64,000 nt of DNA. It comes from JAPOXR01 sp965219635 (GTDB lineage Bacteria; Pseudomonadota; Alphaproteobacteria; Rhodobacterales; Rhodobacteraceae). Position 1 is the first letter of the stretch, and each line of letters begins with the position of its first letter. The DNA is taken from contig OZ244783.1 of the NCBI GenBank assembly GCA_965219635.1, forward strand, positions 2,108,001 through 2,172,000, given 5' to 3'. The notes beneath the pieces were generated by a model that was given only the letters and a program-made list of their open reading frames with translations, had not been told where the DNA came from and did no database searches. This document shows positions 54,621 through 63,964 of the stretch, one piece after another. The position numbers were made by a program, and so were the translations under genes.

Positions 54621-56498
54621 GTGGATCCGGCTTCCTTTCTTGGCGCTGCGATACCAGTCCTTGTGCTGATTGCGGTGGCAGGCGCCTGGCGGCGAATTGC
54701 CATCCACCGGGAGGGACAGCACAGGCAAGTTGAACTCCTAAAGTCGCTTGCCTCGGTTCCGCGCCGTTATCTGGTTGATCTGCACAGTGTGGTTGTGCGC
54801 TGCAGACTCAGCGCGTTCATGCACGCGGCTGTTGCTGGCGGGTTTCTTGGGTGCCTTGTCCTTATGCCCGTGCAATTGCTGTGGCCTGGGATGCAACTGC
54901 TAGGCATTGCCGGAATGGTAGCGGCGGCAGTGATGCTTGCAGGCGCTTCTGCAGTGCTATGGCGCAGAATTGCAGCCTCTGGTGCATATCCAGATGCGAG
55001 ATCCGGAGGCAAGTGGACTCGGCTTGGATGGACGGCCGCACTGGCAGCTTGCGGATTTCTGCTCTGGTTCGGCAGTTACGGAACCAGTTGGGCCGCAGCC
55101 TTGATACTAGTGGTCACACTTGCTGACCTGATTGCCAACGCAGGATGGCGCAGCGCATTGCGCCATGCGTGGATCGGAACCCTGTGGCTCGGCTTCCACC
55201 CTCGCCCCGGACGATTCACCAATTCGCGCCAGCGAGAGACGGCGCTCGATCTCCTTGATCTCGATTCAGACGACCTTGGTGTTGCCCGGGCGGACCAGTG
55301 GGATTGGACACGAAGGCTCGGATTTGATGCCTGCGTCGAGTGTGGACGATGCGAGTCGGCATGCCCGGCAACGGCTTCCGGACAGCCGTTGAATCCCAAG
55401 GCCCTGATCCAGAGCCTGCTCGCCGCAAGCGGGCTGACCGGACAGACCAAACGCCCGCCGGGCAACAGCCATTCCGGTAGGCCCTCAGTCCCTGATACGC
55501 AATCCAGCCCGCCGATCGTGCCCGGTTTTGTATCGCCCGCTTCACTGTGGTCATGCACGACATGCCGCGCCTGCGTGGAAGAGTGCCCCATGATGATCGA
55601 ACATGTGGATGCAGTGATTGACCTGCGGCGACACGAGGTGCTGGAAGAAGGAGCCGTGCCAGGTAAAGCTGCTGCGGTGCTGGCAAACTATGCTCGCACT
55701 GATACACCCGGCGGTGGTGATCCGGCGCGCCGGTTCGACTGGGCGGAAGGTTTAGGCATCCCCGTCTTGACGAACGAGGGAAGCACCGACTGTTTGCTCT
55801 GGGCAGGTGAAGCTGCGTTTGATCCTCGCGGGCAACGGACTCTTCGAGCGCTTGTGCAATTGCTCGGTCGCGCTGGCATTGAGCTTGCGGTCCTCGGCCA
55901 GGCCGAACGGGACATTGGCGATGCGGCCCGTCGCCTTGGTGATGAAGCGACATTCCAGCGGCTTGCCAGATCGAACATCGCCCTTCTGGACAGTTTGAAT
56001 TTCAACCGGATAGTCACACCTGACCCTCATGTGGTGCATTCGATATCTGCCGAGTATCCCTCGCTCGGCGGAAACTATAAGGTTCTGCACCATAGCCAGA
56101 TCCTTGCAGAACTCCTGAGAGACGGGAGCATCAATGCCGGTAGACTGCTGGACAGGCGTATTGCGTTTCACGATCCGTGTTACCTTGGCCGCTACCTTGG
56201 CGAATTCGATGCCCCCCGCTCTGTAATCGGCAGTGTCGCTAATGCAGCGATCGAACTGGAAAGGAACCGGCAGCAATCCCGGTGCTGTGGATGGGGAGGC
56301 GGCGCAGCGTTCACCGATATACCCGGCAAGAGACGCATCCCGGAATTGCGAATGGATGATGCCGTGTCTGCGGGGGCTGAAGTTGTAGCGGTCGCCTGCC
56401 CGAACTGTGCCATGATGCTCGAAGGATCCGCACGAGACGCTATCGAGATTGTGGACATCGCCGAACTGGTGGCCGAGGCCGTGGGCATACCGGCATGA
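54621..56498 (+). CDS. dgcB: DgcB-like membrane iron-sulfur electron-transfer protein (DUF3483 + 2x4Fe-4S + CCG)
   Basis: This 625-aa protein carries several N-terminal membrane helices (residues about 5-25, 65-112, 133-172). It then has two ferredoxin motifs, CVECGRCESACP near 240 and CTTCRACVEECP near 314, and two CCG-type heterodisulfide-reductase-like motifs (DPCYLGRYLG; RCCGWGGG). This matches DgcB of dimethylglycine catabolism. It should pass electrons from the demethylase and ETF to the quinone pool at the inner membrane. The GTG start is 7 nt after the upstream stop; the downstream ETF gene overlaps by 4 nt. Confidence 0.88.
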   Translation: MDPASFLGAAIPVLVLIAVAGAWRRIAIHREGQHRQVELLKSLASVPRRYLVDLHSVVVRCRLSAFMHAAVAGGFLGCLVLMPVQLLWPGMQLLGIAGMVAAAVMLAGASAVLWRRIAASGAYPDARSGGKWTRLGWTAALAACGFLLWFGSYGTSWAAALILVVTLADLIANAGWRSALRHAWIGTLWLGFHPRPGRFTNSRQRETALDLLDLDSDDLGVARADQWDWTRRLGFDACVECGRCESACPATASGQPLNPKALIQSLLAASGLTGQTKRPPGNSHSGRPSVPDTQSSPPIVPGFVSPASLWSCTTCRACVEECPMMIEHVDAVIDLRRHEVLEEGAVPGKAAAVLANYARTDTPGGGDPARRFDWAEGLGIPVLTNEGSTDCLLWAGEAAFDPRGQRTLRALVQLLGRAGIELAVLGQAERDIGDAARRLGDEATFQRLARSNIALLDSLNFNRIVTPDPHVVHSISAEYPSLGGNYKVLHHSQILAELLRDGSINAGRLLDRRIAFHDPCYLGRYLGEFDAPRSVIGSVANAAIELERNRQQSRCCGWGGGAAFTDIPGKRRIPELRMDDAVSAGAEVVAVACPNCAMMLEGSARDAIEIVDIAELVAEAVGIPA

Positions 56499-57475
56499 CC
56501 AGGCGCATTAACCCCTTCACCCGCAGGAACCGCCGGAAGCCTGGGCCAACCGTGCTGAACGAACCTGCGCGCCCCGATGCAAACCCCAAGGAACTCAGTG
56601 GGTGCGTTCTGCTCGTGCCTTGCGGGATGGATGACCTGGACGCTGCTGCAGCGCAGTGCGCCCATGCGTTGAAGGCCGGTCAGCCGGTCGTAGCCGTATC
56701 GACCGGGTCCCCTGCCGAACTGGCAAAGCTGGGCGCAGAATTCTTGGTCGATGTGCAGGCCTGCTGCCTGCCGCAGCTAATGGAGGATCTGGATGCGCGT
56801 GCCCTAATTCTCCCAGAGGACAATTCCTGCTCATCAGACCTTGGAAGACGCCTCGCCGCCCAGACAGGGCGCTCTCTTGCTGTCAGGGTGGTTGCAATTG
56901 ACGGGAATCATGTCCGCTCGGCCACCAGCATCGCGGGATACGAACTCGAACAGGCCATGAAAGATATTATCCTCGTGGACAGGAGATTTTCCGGGCGGGC
57001 ATCATCCCCGTGCGTGCCGGAGATAGTTCCGCCGGCGGCCCGGAAAGCAACCGACCTGTGGGCTGATGCGGCACGCACTGGCATTGTCGAACCAGATCCG
57101 GCGGAATTGGCTCCAGAGGATGCGGAAATCGTGGCCGCAGCCGGCTCCGGAGTTACCGATCTGGAGGTCTTCAACCGGTTTGCGGAACTGGCAGGCGCTG
57201 CAACAGGCGCAAGCCGAAATCTTGTCGATACGGGCAGAATGCCAAGAAATCGGCAGATCGGCACAAGCGGAGTCAAGGTTCAGGCTGACCTCTACATGGC
57301 TTTCGGCATTTCCGGCGCTGTCCAGCATCTTGAAGGGATTGCCGAGTGCAGGCGCGTGATTGCTATCAACACCGATCCTTCCTGTCCGATGACGCAGAGG
57401 GCCGACACCACTCTAGTCGGCGATGCAACTCGCGTCTTGCGCGCCGCCTGCAGCTTGCTGGAGAGCCACCAATGA
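56495..57475 (+). CDS. etfA: Electron transfer flavoprotein alpha subunit-like
   Basis: This 326-aa protein ends in the ETF-alpha FAD-binding domain (GASRNLVDTGRMPRNRQIGTSG, LYMAFGISGAVQHLEGI, INTDPSCPMTQRADTTLVGD). The N-terminal part is short and divergent, as in the ETF-like pair of dgc and stachydrine operons. It should form a heterodimer with the next gene product. ATGA overlaps join it to the genes on both sides. Confidence 0.87.
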   Translation: MTRRINPFTRRNRRKPGPTVLNEPARPDANPKELSGCVLLVPCGMDDLDAAAAQCAHALKAGQPVVAVSTGSPAELAKLGAEFLVDVQACCLPQLMEDLDARALILPEDNSCSSDLGRRLAAQTGRSLAVRVVAIDGNHVRSATSIAGYELEQAMKDIILVDRRFSGRASSPCVPEIVPPAARKATDLWADAARTGIVEPDPAELAPEDAEIVAAAGSGVTDLEVFNRFAELAGAATGASRNLVDTGRMPRNRQIGTSGVKVQADLYMAFGISGAVQHLEGIAECRRVIAINTDPSCPMTQRADTTLVGDATRVLRAACSLLESHQ

Positions 57476-58290
57476 CCTCAACTCTGTTGGCTGTCTCGCT
57501 TCCGCAGCATCCCACCACCAACAATCATTTTCGTGCCGCAAATGAGGAGGCTGCGTTGGCTATGTCCATTGGCATCGGTGGAGAGTTGGAGATCGTCCAT
57601 GTCTCCCGGCGCGATTCATCCGGGGAACTACAGGTGTATGCCGGGCTCGGCGCCACACGGCTCACCTGGGTAAAGTCGGACAACAAATTGGAGGCCCTTG
57701 CCGGAATTGTGGCCGAGCGGCGGCCCGACCTGATCGTAACCGGCGGACGATCCCTCCAGGGGCAAGGAAGTGGCACATTGGCATACCGGTTGGCGGCACG
57801 TCTGGGACTGCCGGTTCTTGCTGATACACGGAGCATTGCGGGCCACCCCGGCAACTGGGTCGTTGAAACCGGCTTGCAGCGGGGCCGCCGCCTGCGCTGG
57901 CATGCAGCCGGTCCACTGGTACTGACTGTTGACACCGCCACCCATGCACCGCTGGTACAGCGATACTCCGAAGCTCGGAATGCGCAGATCGACATCCTTG
58001 AAGTCCCTGCGGCTTCCAGAGACGGGGGTCGGCTGGTTCCAGCGGCACGGCGCCCTGTTCCCCTGCTTCCTCCGGAACACGGAGATTACGCCGAACGTAT
58101 CCGGTCAATACTCGGATCTCCGGAGGACGGCACAGACCATCGTATCGTCAATGGAACTCCCGGCAAACTGGCCGAAGTCCTCGTGGATGAACTGAGACGA
58201 AATAGACCGTCAGCCCCGAATGCCGTTACGGCGGCATTGGCAGCAGACGGCAGCCCTCAAGGCAATGCCGCCGGACCGGGAGACCCATGA
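57472..58290 (+). CDS. etfB: Electron transfer flavoprotein beta subunit-like
   Basis: This 272-aa protein has the ETF-beta layout (AANEEAALAMSIGIGGELEIVHVS, RRPDLIVTGGRSLQGQGSGTLAYRLAARLGLPVLAD). It partners the alpha-like subunit upstream. The start at 57472 overlaps the etfA stop; a longer frame from 57346 would lie inside etfA. The C-terminus is longer and more Ala/Pro-rich than in housekeeping ETF-beta. Confidence 0.85.
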   Translation: MTSTLLAVSLPQHPTTNNHFRAANEEAALAMSIGIGGELEIVHVSRRDSSGELQVYAGLGATRLTWVKSDNKLEALAGIVAERRPDLIVTGGRSLQGQGSGTLAYRLAARLGLPVLADTRSIAGHPGNWVVETGLQRGRRLRWHAAGPLVLTVDTATHAPLVQRYSEARNAQIDILEVPAASRDGGRLVPAARRPVPLLPPEHGDYAERIRSILGSPEDGTDHRIVNGTPGKLAEVLVDELRRNRPSAPNAVTAALAADGSPQGNAAGPGDP

Positions 58291-59657
58291 TGCCCGGACA
58301 GAGCGCCATCGTAATCGGGGCTGGCATTGCCGGAATCGCCACGGCGTACTATCTCACCCGCCGACCGATGGTCAGCAAGGTCATCCTGATCGACCGGTAT
58401 TTCCCGATGACCCTTACATCCGCGCAATCGGGCGAGAACTATCGGAACTGGTGGCCCCATCCGGTCATGACGGAGTTCACCGACCTGTCGATCACCCTCA
58501 TGGAAGAACTGGCCCGCGCCTCCGGGAACCGGTTCAACATGACGCGTCGCGGCTATGCGCTGGCGACGCGCCAGACGGAGATTCCGGATTTGATCGACGA
58601 ACTCCGTCGAGGCTATAGTTCATCGGGGTCGGACGCGCTCAGACTGCATTCCGTGGGCGCAAGCAGCAATTATCGGCCGCCGGGACCACCGGACTGGGAC
58701 TCAGCGCCGGATGGCGTTGACATCATCCAGGACAACGCGCTCCTTCGTACAGTGTTTCCTAGTTTCGATCCGGCAATTTCCTCCGTTGTTCATATCCGGA
58801 GGGCTGGCGACATAGACGGGCAGCAGCTTGGTCAACTCATGCTGGAAAAGGCGCGTGAGGCAGGTCTCGACTCGGTCCGAGGAACCGTTCGCTCCGCTTG
58901 CGCGCAGGACGGGACCTTCTCGGTCGAAATCGAGACAAATGGCGGGACCATTCGATTGGGGTCGGACCTGGTCTTCAATGCCGCCGGTCCATTTGCAGGA
59001 CATGTGGGCAGGATGCTTGGCTACGAGCTTCCAGTCAAAAACGTCCTGCAGCAGAAGATCGCATTTCCAGACAGGAACGGCGCCGTTCCCCGAAACATGC
59101 CCTTTGCAATCGACCTGGATTCCCAGTCTATCGACTGGGACCCGCAGGATGCCGAACTTCTCCTGGAAGACGAGGAACAGGCCTGGCTCGCAAGGACCCT
59201 GCAAGGCGGCGTGCACTGCAAGCCCGATCTCGCCGAAAGAGGCGAGTGGGTAAAACTTGGCTGGGCAATCGGACGCGATTCTTCCGAACCGGCATGGGAA
59301 CCCACTCTCGACGACTGGTTCCCTGAAGTGGTCTTGCGCGGGGCAGCGCGGCTGAACCCCGGGCTCCGCAGCTATCTTGGACGATTGCCCCGCCAGAGGA
59401 TCCACTACGGCGGCTACTACACCATGACCCGGGAAAACTGGCCGCTCATCGGCCCTGCCGGAATGGAGGGCAGTTATGTGGTGGGCGCCCTGTCGGGATT
59501 TGGCACAATGGCAGCCTGTGGTGCCGGATGGCTTGCCGCTGCCGCGGCAACCGGCGCAGAACTGCCCGGATTTGCAGGCCTGCTTGGCCCATCAAGATAC
59601 AGCGACCGCGAATTCGTTGCCGGCCTTGAGAAGATCTCCCACCGCAGCCTGCTGTAA
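58287..59657 (+). CDS. FAD-dependent oxidoreductase of the DAO/glycine oxidase family
   Basis: This 456-aa flavoenzyme has VIGAGIAGIATAYYLTR at the N-terminus, a central substrate domain and a C-terminal FAD stretch (WPLIGPAGMEGSYVVGALSGFGTMAACGAG). Relatives oxidise sarcosine, dimethylglycine, D-amino acids or glycine. It is the last gene of the operon that starts at the tautomerase and overlaps etfB by 4 nt. It may oxidise an amine released earlier in the pathway. Confidence 0.88.
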   Translation: MMPGQSAIVIGAGIAGIATAYYLTRRPMVSKVILIDRYFPMTLTSAQSGENYRNWWPHPVMTEFTDLSITLMEELARASGNRFNMTRRGYALATRQTEIPDLIDELRRGYSSSGSDALRLHSVGASSNYRPPGPPDWDSAPDGVDIIQDNALLRTVFPSFDPAISSVVHIRRAGDIDGQQLGQLMLEKAREAGLDSVRGTVRSACAQDGTFSVEIETNGGTIRLGSDLVFNAAGPFAGHVGRMLGYELPVKNVLQQKIAFPDRNGAVPRNMPFAIDLDSQSIDWDPQDAELLLEDEEQAWLARTLQGGVHCKPDLAERGEWVKLGWAIGRDSSEPAWEPTLDDWFPEVVLRGAARLNPGLRSYLGRLPRQRIHYGGYYTMTRENWPLIGPAGMEGSYVVGALSGFGTMAACGAGWLAAAAATGAELPGFAGLLGPSRYSDREFVAGLEKISHRSLL

Positions 59658-59831
59658 GCCATGTGACCGGAAACGAATTGGAAGGAATGCCGGAAGCGCG
59701 CCGACCATGGCCCCGCGACCCACTCGCGGAACTGCCCACCTGCCCCTGATCCCGATCCGGCCGGATAGCTGCTGCCGCTGCCAGGAGAATTGGCAAAAAA
59801 TGCAATAAACGCGTTGACACCCGGTCAAAAA

Positions 59832-59859
59832 TGTATCCAATCTTGGAATGTCGGATACA
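59832..59859. promoter_or_regulatory. Inverted-repeat operator upstream of the binding-protein gene
   Basis: TGTATCC (59832-59838) faces GGATACA (59853-59859), an inverted repeat in the promoter region of the transporter genes. A TTGACA at 59814-59819 lies just upstream and may be the -35 box. The half-sites match those near 46.6 and 50.6 kb. Confidence 0.6.
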
Positions 59860-59886
59860 ATCCACCAAGGAAGAGGAGTAAGAAAC

Positions 59887-60765
59887 ATGACTGATGATGT
59901 CTCCCGGAGGAGGTTCTTTGGACGCGCCGCCGGTACGACCCTGCTCGCAGCAGGTGCGGTCGCCGGAGGCAGCACGATGCTGGCGCCCAAACAGGCGGCA
60001 GCGCAGCAGGACGGGTCATCGCTGAATCGGGTTCGCAGTTCCGGCGTGCTGCGCATGGGGATAGCCAAGGCAGAACCCTGGGCATTCTTCGACGCGCCAA
60101 ACAACAAGTGGCTTGGTTTCAGCGTCAGTTTTGGCAATGCGATGGCCGAAGCGCTTGGCGTTGATCTTCAAATCAATGAAATGGCTTTTCCGTCCCTCAT
60201 TGCCGCACTGCAGTCTGACCAGGTTGACTATGTGCCCGTGCTTGATGGAACGCCACAACGCGCGCTGGCGATCGACTTTACGTTGAGTCCGCTCGTCTAT
60301 CATGCGCAGGCGGTACTGATCGCTGATGAGCTTGCGGGCGCCAGTTCGTGGGAAGACCTGAACAATCCGGGCGTATCCATTGCCGTGCCGCAGGGTTCGG
60401 TCATGGAGACTTATGCCAGGGCATCCGCGCCGAACGCCGAAGTGTTGCCCTTCCCGAACAATCCCGAATCGGTTGCTGCATTCCAGGCCGGACGCGCCAA
60501 TGCGGCATCCCTCTTCGGCCCGGCCCTGACGATGCTTCACAGCCGGGTAAAGAAGGGGACGATTATCATTCCGCAGCCTACGAGGGTCGCACAGAGCCAG
60601 GTCGGTCTGCAGAATCTTCAGGACAAGTCCCTGCGACGCTGGATCGATCAGGCGGTCAGCTATTACTATGCGACTGGCACTGTCACACAGTGGTACGAAG
60701 AGTTCCTGGCTTTCAGGGGCATTGATCCGGCTACTGTCCCCACAATTCAGCGCGAATACTGGTAA
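59887..60765 (+). CDS. ABC transporter solute-binding protein (family 3) with Tat signal
   Basis: This is a periplasmic binding protein of 292 aa. The N-terminus has a twin-arginine signal (SRRRFFGRAAG) and a hydrophobic stretch ending near AQAAA-like residues (KQAAAQQ at about 37). The mature part has the family 3 pattern (LRMGIAKAEPWAFFD, DQVDYVPVLDGTPQRALAIDFT). Tat export implies folding in the cytoplasm. The ATG at 59887 has GAGGAG upstream; an in-frame ATG at 59848 lies next to the operator and is rejected. Confidence 0.9.
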   Translation: MTDDVSRRRFFGRAAGTTLLAAGAVAGGSTMLAPKQAAAQQDGSSLNRVRSSGVLRMGIAKAEPWAFFDAPNNKWLGFSVSFGNAMAEALGVDLQINEMAFPSLIAALQSDQVDYVPVLDGTPQRALAIDFTLSPLVYHAQAVLIADELAGASSWEDLNNPGVSIAVPQGSVMETYARASAPNAEVLPFPNNPESVAAFQAGRANAASLFGPALTMLHSRVKKGTIIIPQPTRVAQSQVGLQNLQDKSLRRWIDQAVSYYYATGTVTQWYEEFLAFRGIDPATVPTIQREYW

Positions 60766-60770
60766 ACTCA

Positions 60771-60798
60771 ATGGCCCCGCCGATAATGGCGGGGCCAT
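60771..60798 (+). terminator. Intercistronic stem-loop between binding protein and permease genes
   Basis: ATGGCCCCGCC (60771-60781) pairs perfectly with GGCGGGGCCAT (60788-60798) across a 6-nt loop. No T-run follows. In ABC importer operons such hairpins usually stabilise the upstream message, so more binding protein than permease is made. Confidence 0.65.
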
Positions 60799-60821
60799 CC
60801 CGACAACGGCATTGACCGCTG

Positions 60822-61496
60822 ATGCAGTGGGACTTCACACCCGTCTGGGCGAACTGGGATCTGCTCGCCCTCGGGCTCGTTAACACGCTTAAGGTCTTCG
60901 TTATCTCGATCCTGCTCGGTGTGCCGACAGGCCTCGGTCTGGCGTTGCTTCGGCTCTCGCCCTTCAGGGTGCTATCATGGCCGGCTCTGGTGGTGATCGA
61001 AGTCATGCGCTCCACACCGCCAATCGTATTGCTCTTTTGGGTGTTCTTTGCCGCGCCATTGGTTCTTGGCCTGACGATCGGACCATTCGCTGCATCGGTT
61101 GCAACCCTTGGCGTTGCTTCGGCCGCTTTCTTCGCCGAGGTATTCCGTGGCGGGATCGTGTCGGTTGAGAGGGGCTTTATCGAGGCATCGAAAGCACTGG
61201 CAATGAAGCCGGTGGACCGGCTGCGGCGGATCGTCCTGCCAATCGCAGTCAAGCGGATGATACCGGCGTTCTTCGAACGCGGGATCGAGTTGCTGAAGGG
61301 TACAGCGCTTGTATCCACCATTGCCTATGCCGACCTGATGTTCCAGGCCAATTCGCTCGTTCAACAGACCTACCGGCCGCTTGAGATCTACTCGATTATT
61401 GCGCTGGTCTATTTCTCGGTCATTTACCTCGCCAGCATCATCGCCACCCGGGTCGAAGTCTACATGGCTCGTACTGGCGAAACTGGCGGTCACTGA
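60822..61496 (+). CDS. Amino acid-type ABC transporter permease 1
   Basis: This 224-aa inner-membrane permease belongs to the HisM/GlnP group. It has about five membrane helices and the ATPase-contact EAA-type loop (EASKALAMKPVDRLRRIVLPIAVKRMIPAF). It starts 56 bp after the binding-protein gene and is followed 11 bp later by the second permease. The two permeases presumably form a heterodimer with the ATPase encoded at 51.7 kb. Confidence 0.9.
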   Translation: MQWDFTPVWANWDLLALGLVNTLKVFVISILLGVPTGLGLALLRLSPFRVLSWPALVVIEVMRSTPPIVLLFWVFFAAPLVLGLTIGPFAASVATLGVASAAFFAEVFRGGIVSVERGFIEASKALAMKPVDRLRRIVLPIAVKRMIPAFFERGIELLKGTALVSTIAYADLMFQANSLVQQTYRPLEIYSIIALVYFSVIYLASIIATRVEVYMARTGETGGH

Positions 61497-61507
61497 GGCC
61501 TGCCGCC

Positions 61508-62167
61508 GTGGAATGGGACTATCAGAGCATTGCTGTCAACTGGCCAACCATCTTGCGTGGCCTGCTCGGAACGATGCATCTGGGGGTGGTCTGCATTCTG
61601 CTGTCGCTTGGAATCGGGCTTGTAGTGGGCGCCAGCAAGTATTCCCGCCGCCCCTATCTGCGGCTTCCGGCGACAGTATTCGTGGAGTTCTTCCGGAACA
61701 CGCCGGTGCTCGTTCAGATCATCTGGTTCTTCTTTGCCTTTCCGATCTTCACCGGCATCAAACTCACAACGTTCTGGGCAGCCGCACTGGGAATTTCGCT
61801 CAATGGAGCCGCCTACTGCGCAGAAATATTCCGCGGAGGCATCCAGAACATAGCGCGTGGCCAGTGGGAAGCCTGCCGCGCTCTTGGCCTCAACTATTGG
61901 CAGACGATGCAACGGGTAATTCTGCCTCAGGCAGTCAAGCGGATGCTGCCCGCCCTGACCAACCGCGGCGTCGAAATGATAAAGGCTACAGCAATCGCCT
62001 CGATCATCGCTTACTATGAGCTGTTGCACAGCGCCCGCATCATCTCGGCAGCCCATTTCAATCCGATCGAAAGCTACACTGTAGTTGCCGTCATCTTCGT
62101 GGTCGTGATCTGGCCATTGACCATGTTGGTGCGCAGGATCGAGAGGCACCTCGCGATATCGGATTAG
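61508..62167 (+). CDS. Amino acid-type ABC transporter permease 2
   Basis: This 219-aa permease of the same family has a matching contact loop (EACRALGLNYWQTMQRVILPQAVKRMLPAL). The start is a GTG at 61508. It is the last gene of the importer operon. Confidence 0.9.
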   Translation: MEWDYQSIAVNWPTILRGLLGTMHLGVVCILLSLGIGLVVGASKYSRRPYLRLPATVFVEFFRNTPVLVQIIWFFFAFPIFTGIKLTTFWAAALGISLNGAAYCAEIFRGGIQNIARGQWEACRALGLNYWQTMQRVILPQAVKRMLPALTNRGVEMIKATAIASIIAYYELLHSARIISAAHFNPIESYTVVAVIFVVVIWPLTMLVRRIERHLAISD

Positions 62168-62500
62168 GCTTGGCTCAACAGGCAGAGGGCATTCATTTTC
62201 GAGGCTGCCGGCAACAAGACGTTCCGTACCTCGCCGAGCTAACCTCTGGACAGGCTGCGTGATTGGTCCCGGCAGGATGGATTGATCGGGGCTTGCCCCG
62301 GTTGCCAGCTCTCTTCCAACCCAAGTGTTCCAGACCCAGCCGATGAATTCTTCAAAAGAGAGCAGCCCGTGCCATCAAGCCATCTGCGGCCATGATCCCG
62401 GACGAATGCATCCAGACCATCCAACGCAGGAAGTGCAAGTTCCGCAAATCCGATCTAAAATGAAGCCACAAAGCCCTGGGCAAGCGTGGAACGGTTCGGC
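62168..62500. other. Spacer upstream of cobQ
   Basis: This 333-bp spacer holds no supported gene. I saw no cobalamin riboswitch on the plus strand and no clear terminator for the preceding importer operon. Confidence 0.45.
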
Positions 62501-63964
62501 ATGACCAAGTCTCTTATGGTCCAGGGGACCGGCTCGAATGTCGGCAAGTCAGTACTTACGGCTGGTCTTTGCAGGGCGTTTTCCAACAGGGGACACAGAG
62601 TACGGCCGTTCAAACCCCAGAACATGTCGAACAACGCCGCCGTAACCGAGGACGGGGAAATCAGCCGGGCGCAGTTCCTGCAGGCACGCGCATGCCGAAC
62701 CAAGCCGACGGTCGACATGAACCCCATACTCCTGAAGCCTGAAGGCGGATCCGGTTCCCAGGTCATCGTCAGGGGCCGCAGGCTCGCAACCCTCTCCGCC
62801 AAATCCTACTTTGCGCGGCGGCCCGAATTGCTCGGCGTGGCAGTCGAGAGCTACCACCGCGTGTGCAGCGACGCAGATATCGTCATTGTGGAAGGCGCTG
62901 GAAGCCTTGCGGAAGTCAACCTGCGGGACGGCGATATCGCCAATATGGGCTTCGCAAGGCAAGTTTCGATCCCTGTGGTCCTTGTGGCTGATATCGACCG
63001 GGGTGGAGTTATAGCGCAACTCGTCGGGACACAGGCAGTAATCGACCGCGGTGATGAGAAACTGGTTCGCGGCTTCATCGTCAACAAGTTCCGGGGCGAT
63101 CCAAGCCTGTTTGATCAGGGCTACGCCGCAATCGAGGCAATGACTGGCTGGAAGGGTATCGGAGTCCTTCCCTGGCTTGACGAAATCAATGCTCTACCCG
63201 CTGAGGATGTCCAGGATCTCGGCCGGATCAATCCATCGGCAAATCCGACCTCAATCGTCTGCCTGCGCCTGCCCAGAATCGCAAACTTCGATGATCTGGA
63301 TCCTCTGAGGCTTGAGCCGGGCGTCTCCGTGGGCCTACTGGAACCGGGTCAGGCATTGCCTGGAGATACCGATCTCGTGATCATTCCCGGCTCCAAGTCC
63401 ACACGTTCGGATCTGGATTTCCTGAGATCACAAGGCTGGGATATCGACCTGCTTGCCCATGTGCGCCGGGGCGGAGCCGTTCTGGGAATTTGCGGGGGCT
63501 ACCAGATGCTGGGCCGCTCAATTGATGACCCCTCAGGCGTTGAAGGCGCTGCCGGAACAACCGAGGGACTTGGCCTGCTTGATGTTGAAACTGCAATGGA
63601 GCCGGAGAAACGCGTGGCTGAAGTCCATGCATGCAATCCAGAAGGGACAATCGAATTTGCTGCCTACGAGATTCACATGGGACGAACCTGCGGCCCTGAC
63701 ACCGAGAGGCCGTTTGCATTGGTCTGCAAGGCGGGCAGCCGGCAGCCAGACGGTGCGATCTCGGCCGATGGGAGGGTATTAGGAACGTATCTGCACGGCC
63801 TCTTTGCGAATGATGCCCTGCGAAGCGCGTTTCTCAAGCGGTTGAACACGCCTGCCAGCGACCTGAACTACGAAGCGGCAGTAGATTTAGCCCTCGACAG
63901 GCTGGCCAATCACATTACGGAAAATCTGGACGTCGACTACCTGCTTGAGATCATGGAAGGTTGA
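62501..63964 (+). CDS. cobQ: Adenosylcobyric acid synthase (glutamine-hydrolysing)
   Basis: CobQ/CbiP amidates the b, d, e and g side chains of adenosylcobyrinic acid a,c-diamide. The N-terminal ATPase domain has MVQGTGSNVGKS and RPFKPQNMSNNA; the C-terminal glutamine amidotransferase has the nucleophile region GICGGYQMLG near residue 330 and catalytic His in TYLHGLF near 432. I chose the ATG at 62501 over a GTG at 62486. It is complete, ending 36 bp before the window edge. Confidence 0.95.
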   Translation: MTKSLMVQGTGSNVGKSVLTAGLCRAFSNRGHRVRPFKPQNMSNNAAVTEDGEISRAQFLQARACRTKPTVDMNPILLKPEGGSGSQVIVRGRRLATLSAKSYFARRPELLGVAVESYHRVCSDADIVIVEGAGSLAEVNLRDGDIANMGFARQVSIPVVLVADIDRGGVIAQLVGTQAVIDRGDEKLVRGFIVNKFRGDPSLFDQGYAAIEAMTGWKGIGVLPWLDEINALPAEDVQDLGRINPSANPTSIVCLRLPRIANFDDLDPLRLEPGVSVGLLEPGQALPGDTDLVIIPGSKSTRSDLDFLRSQGWDIDLLAHVRRGGAVLGICGGYQMLGRSIDDPSGVEGAAGTTEGLGLLDVETAMEPEKRVAEVHACNPEGTIEFAAYEIHMGRTCGPDTERPFALVCKAGSRQPDGAISADGRVLGTYLHGLFANDALRSAFLKRLNTPASDLNYEAAVDLALDRLANHITENLDVDYLLEIMEG

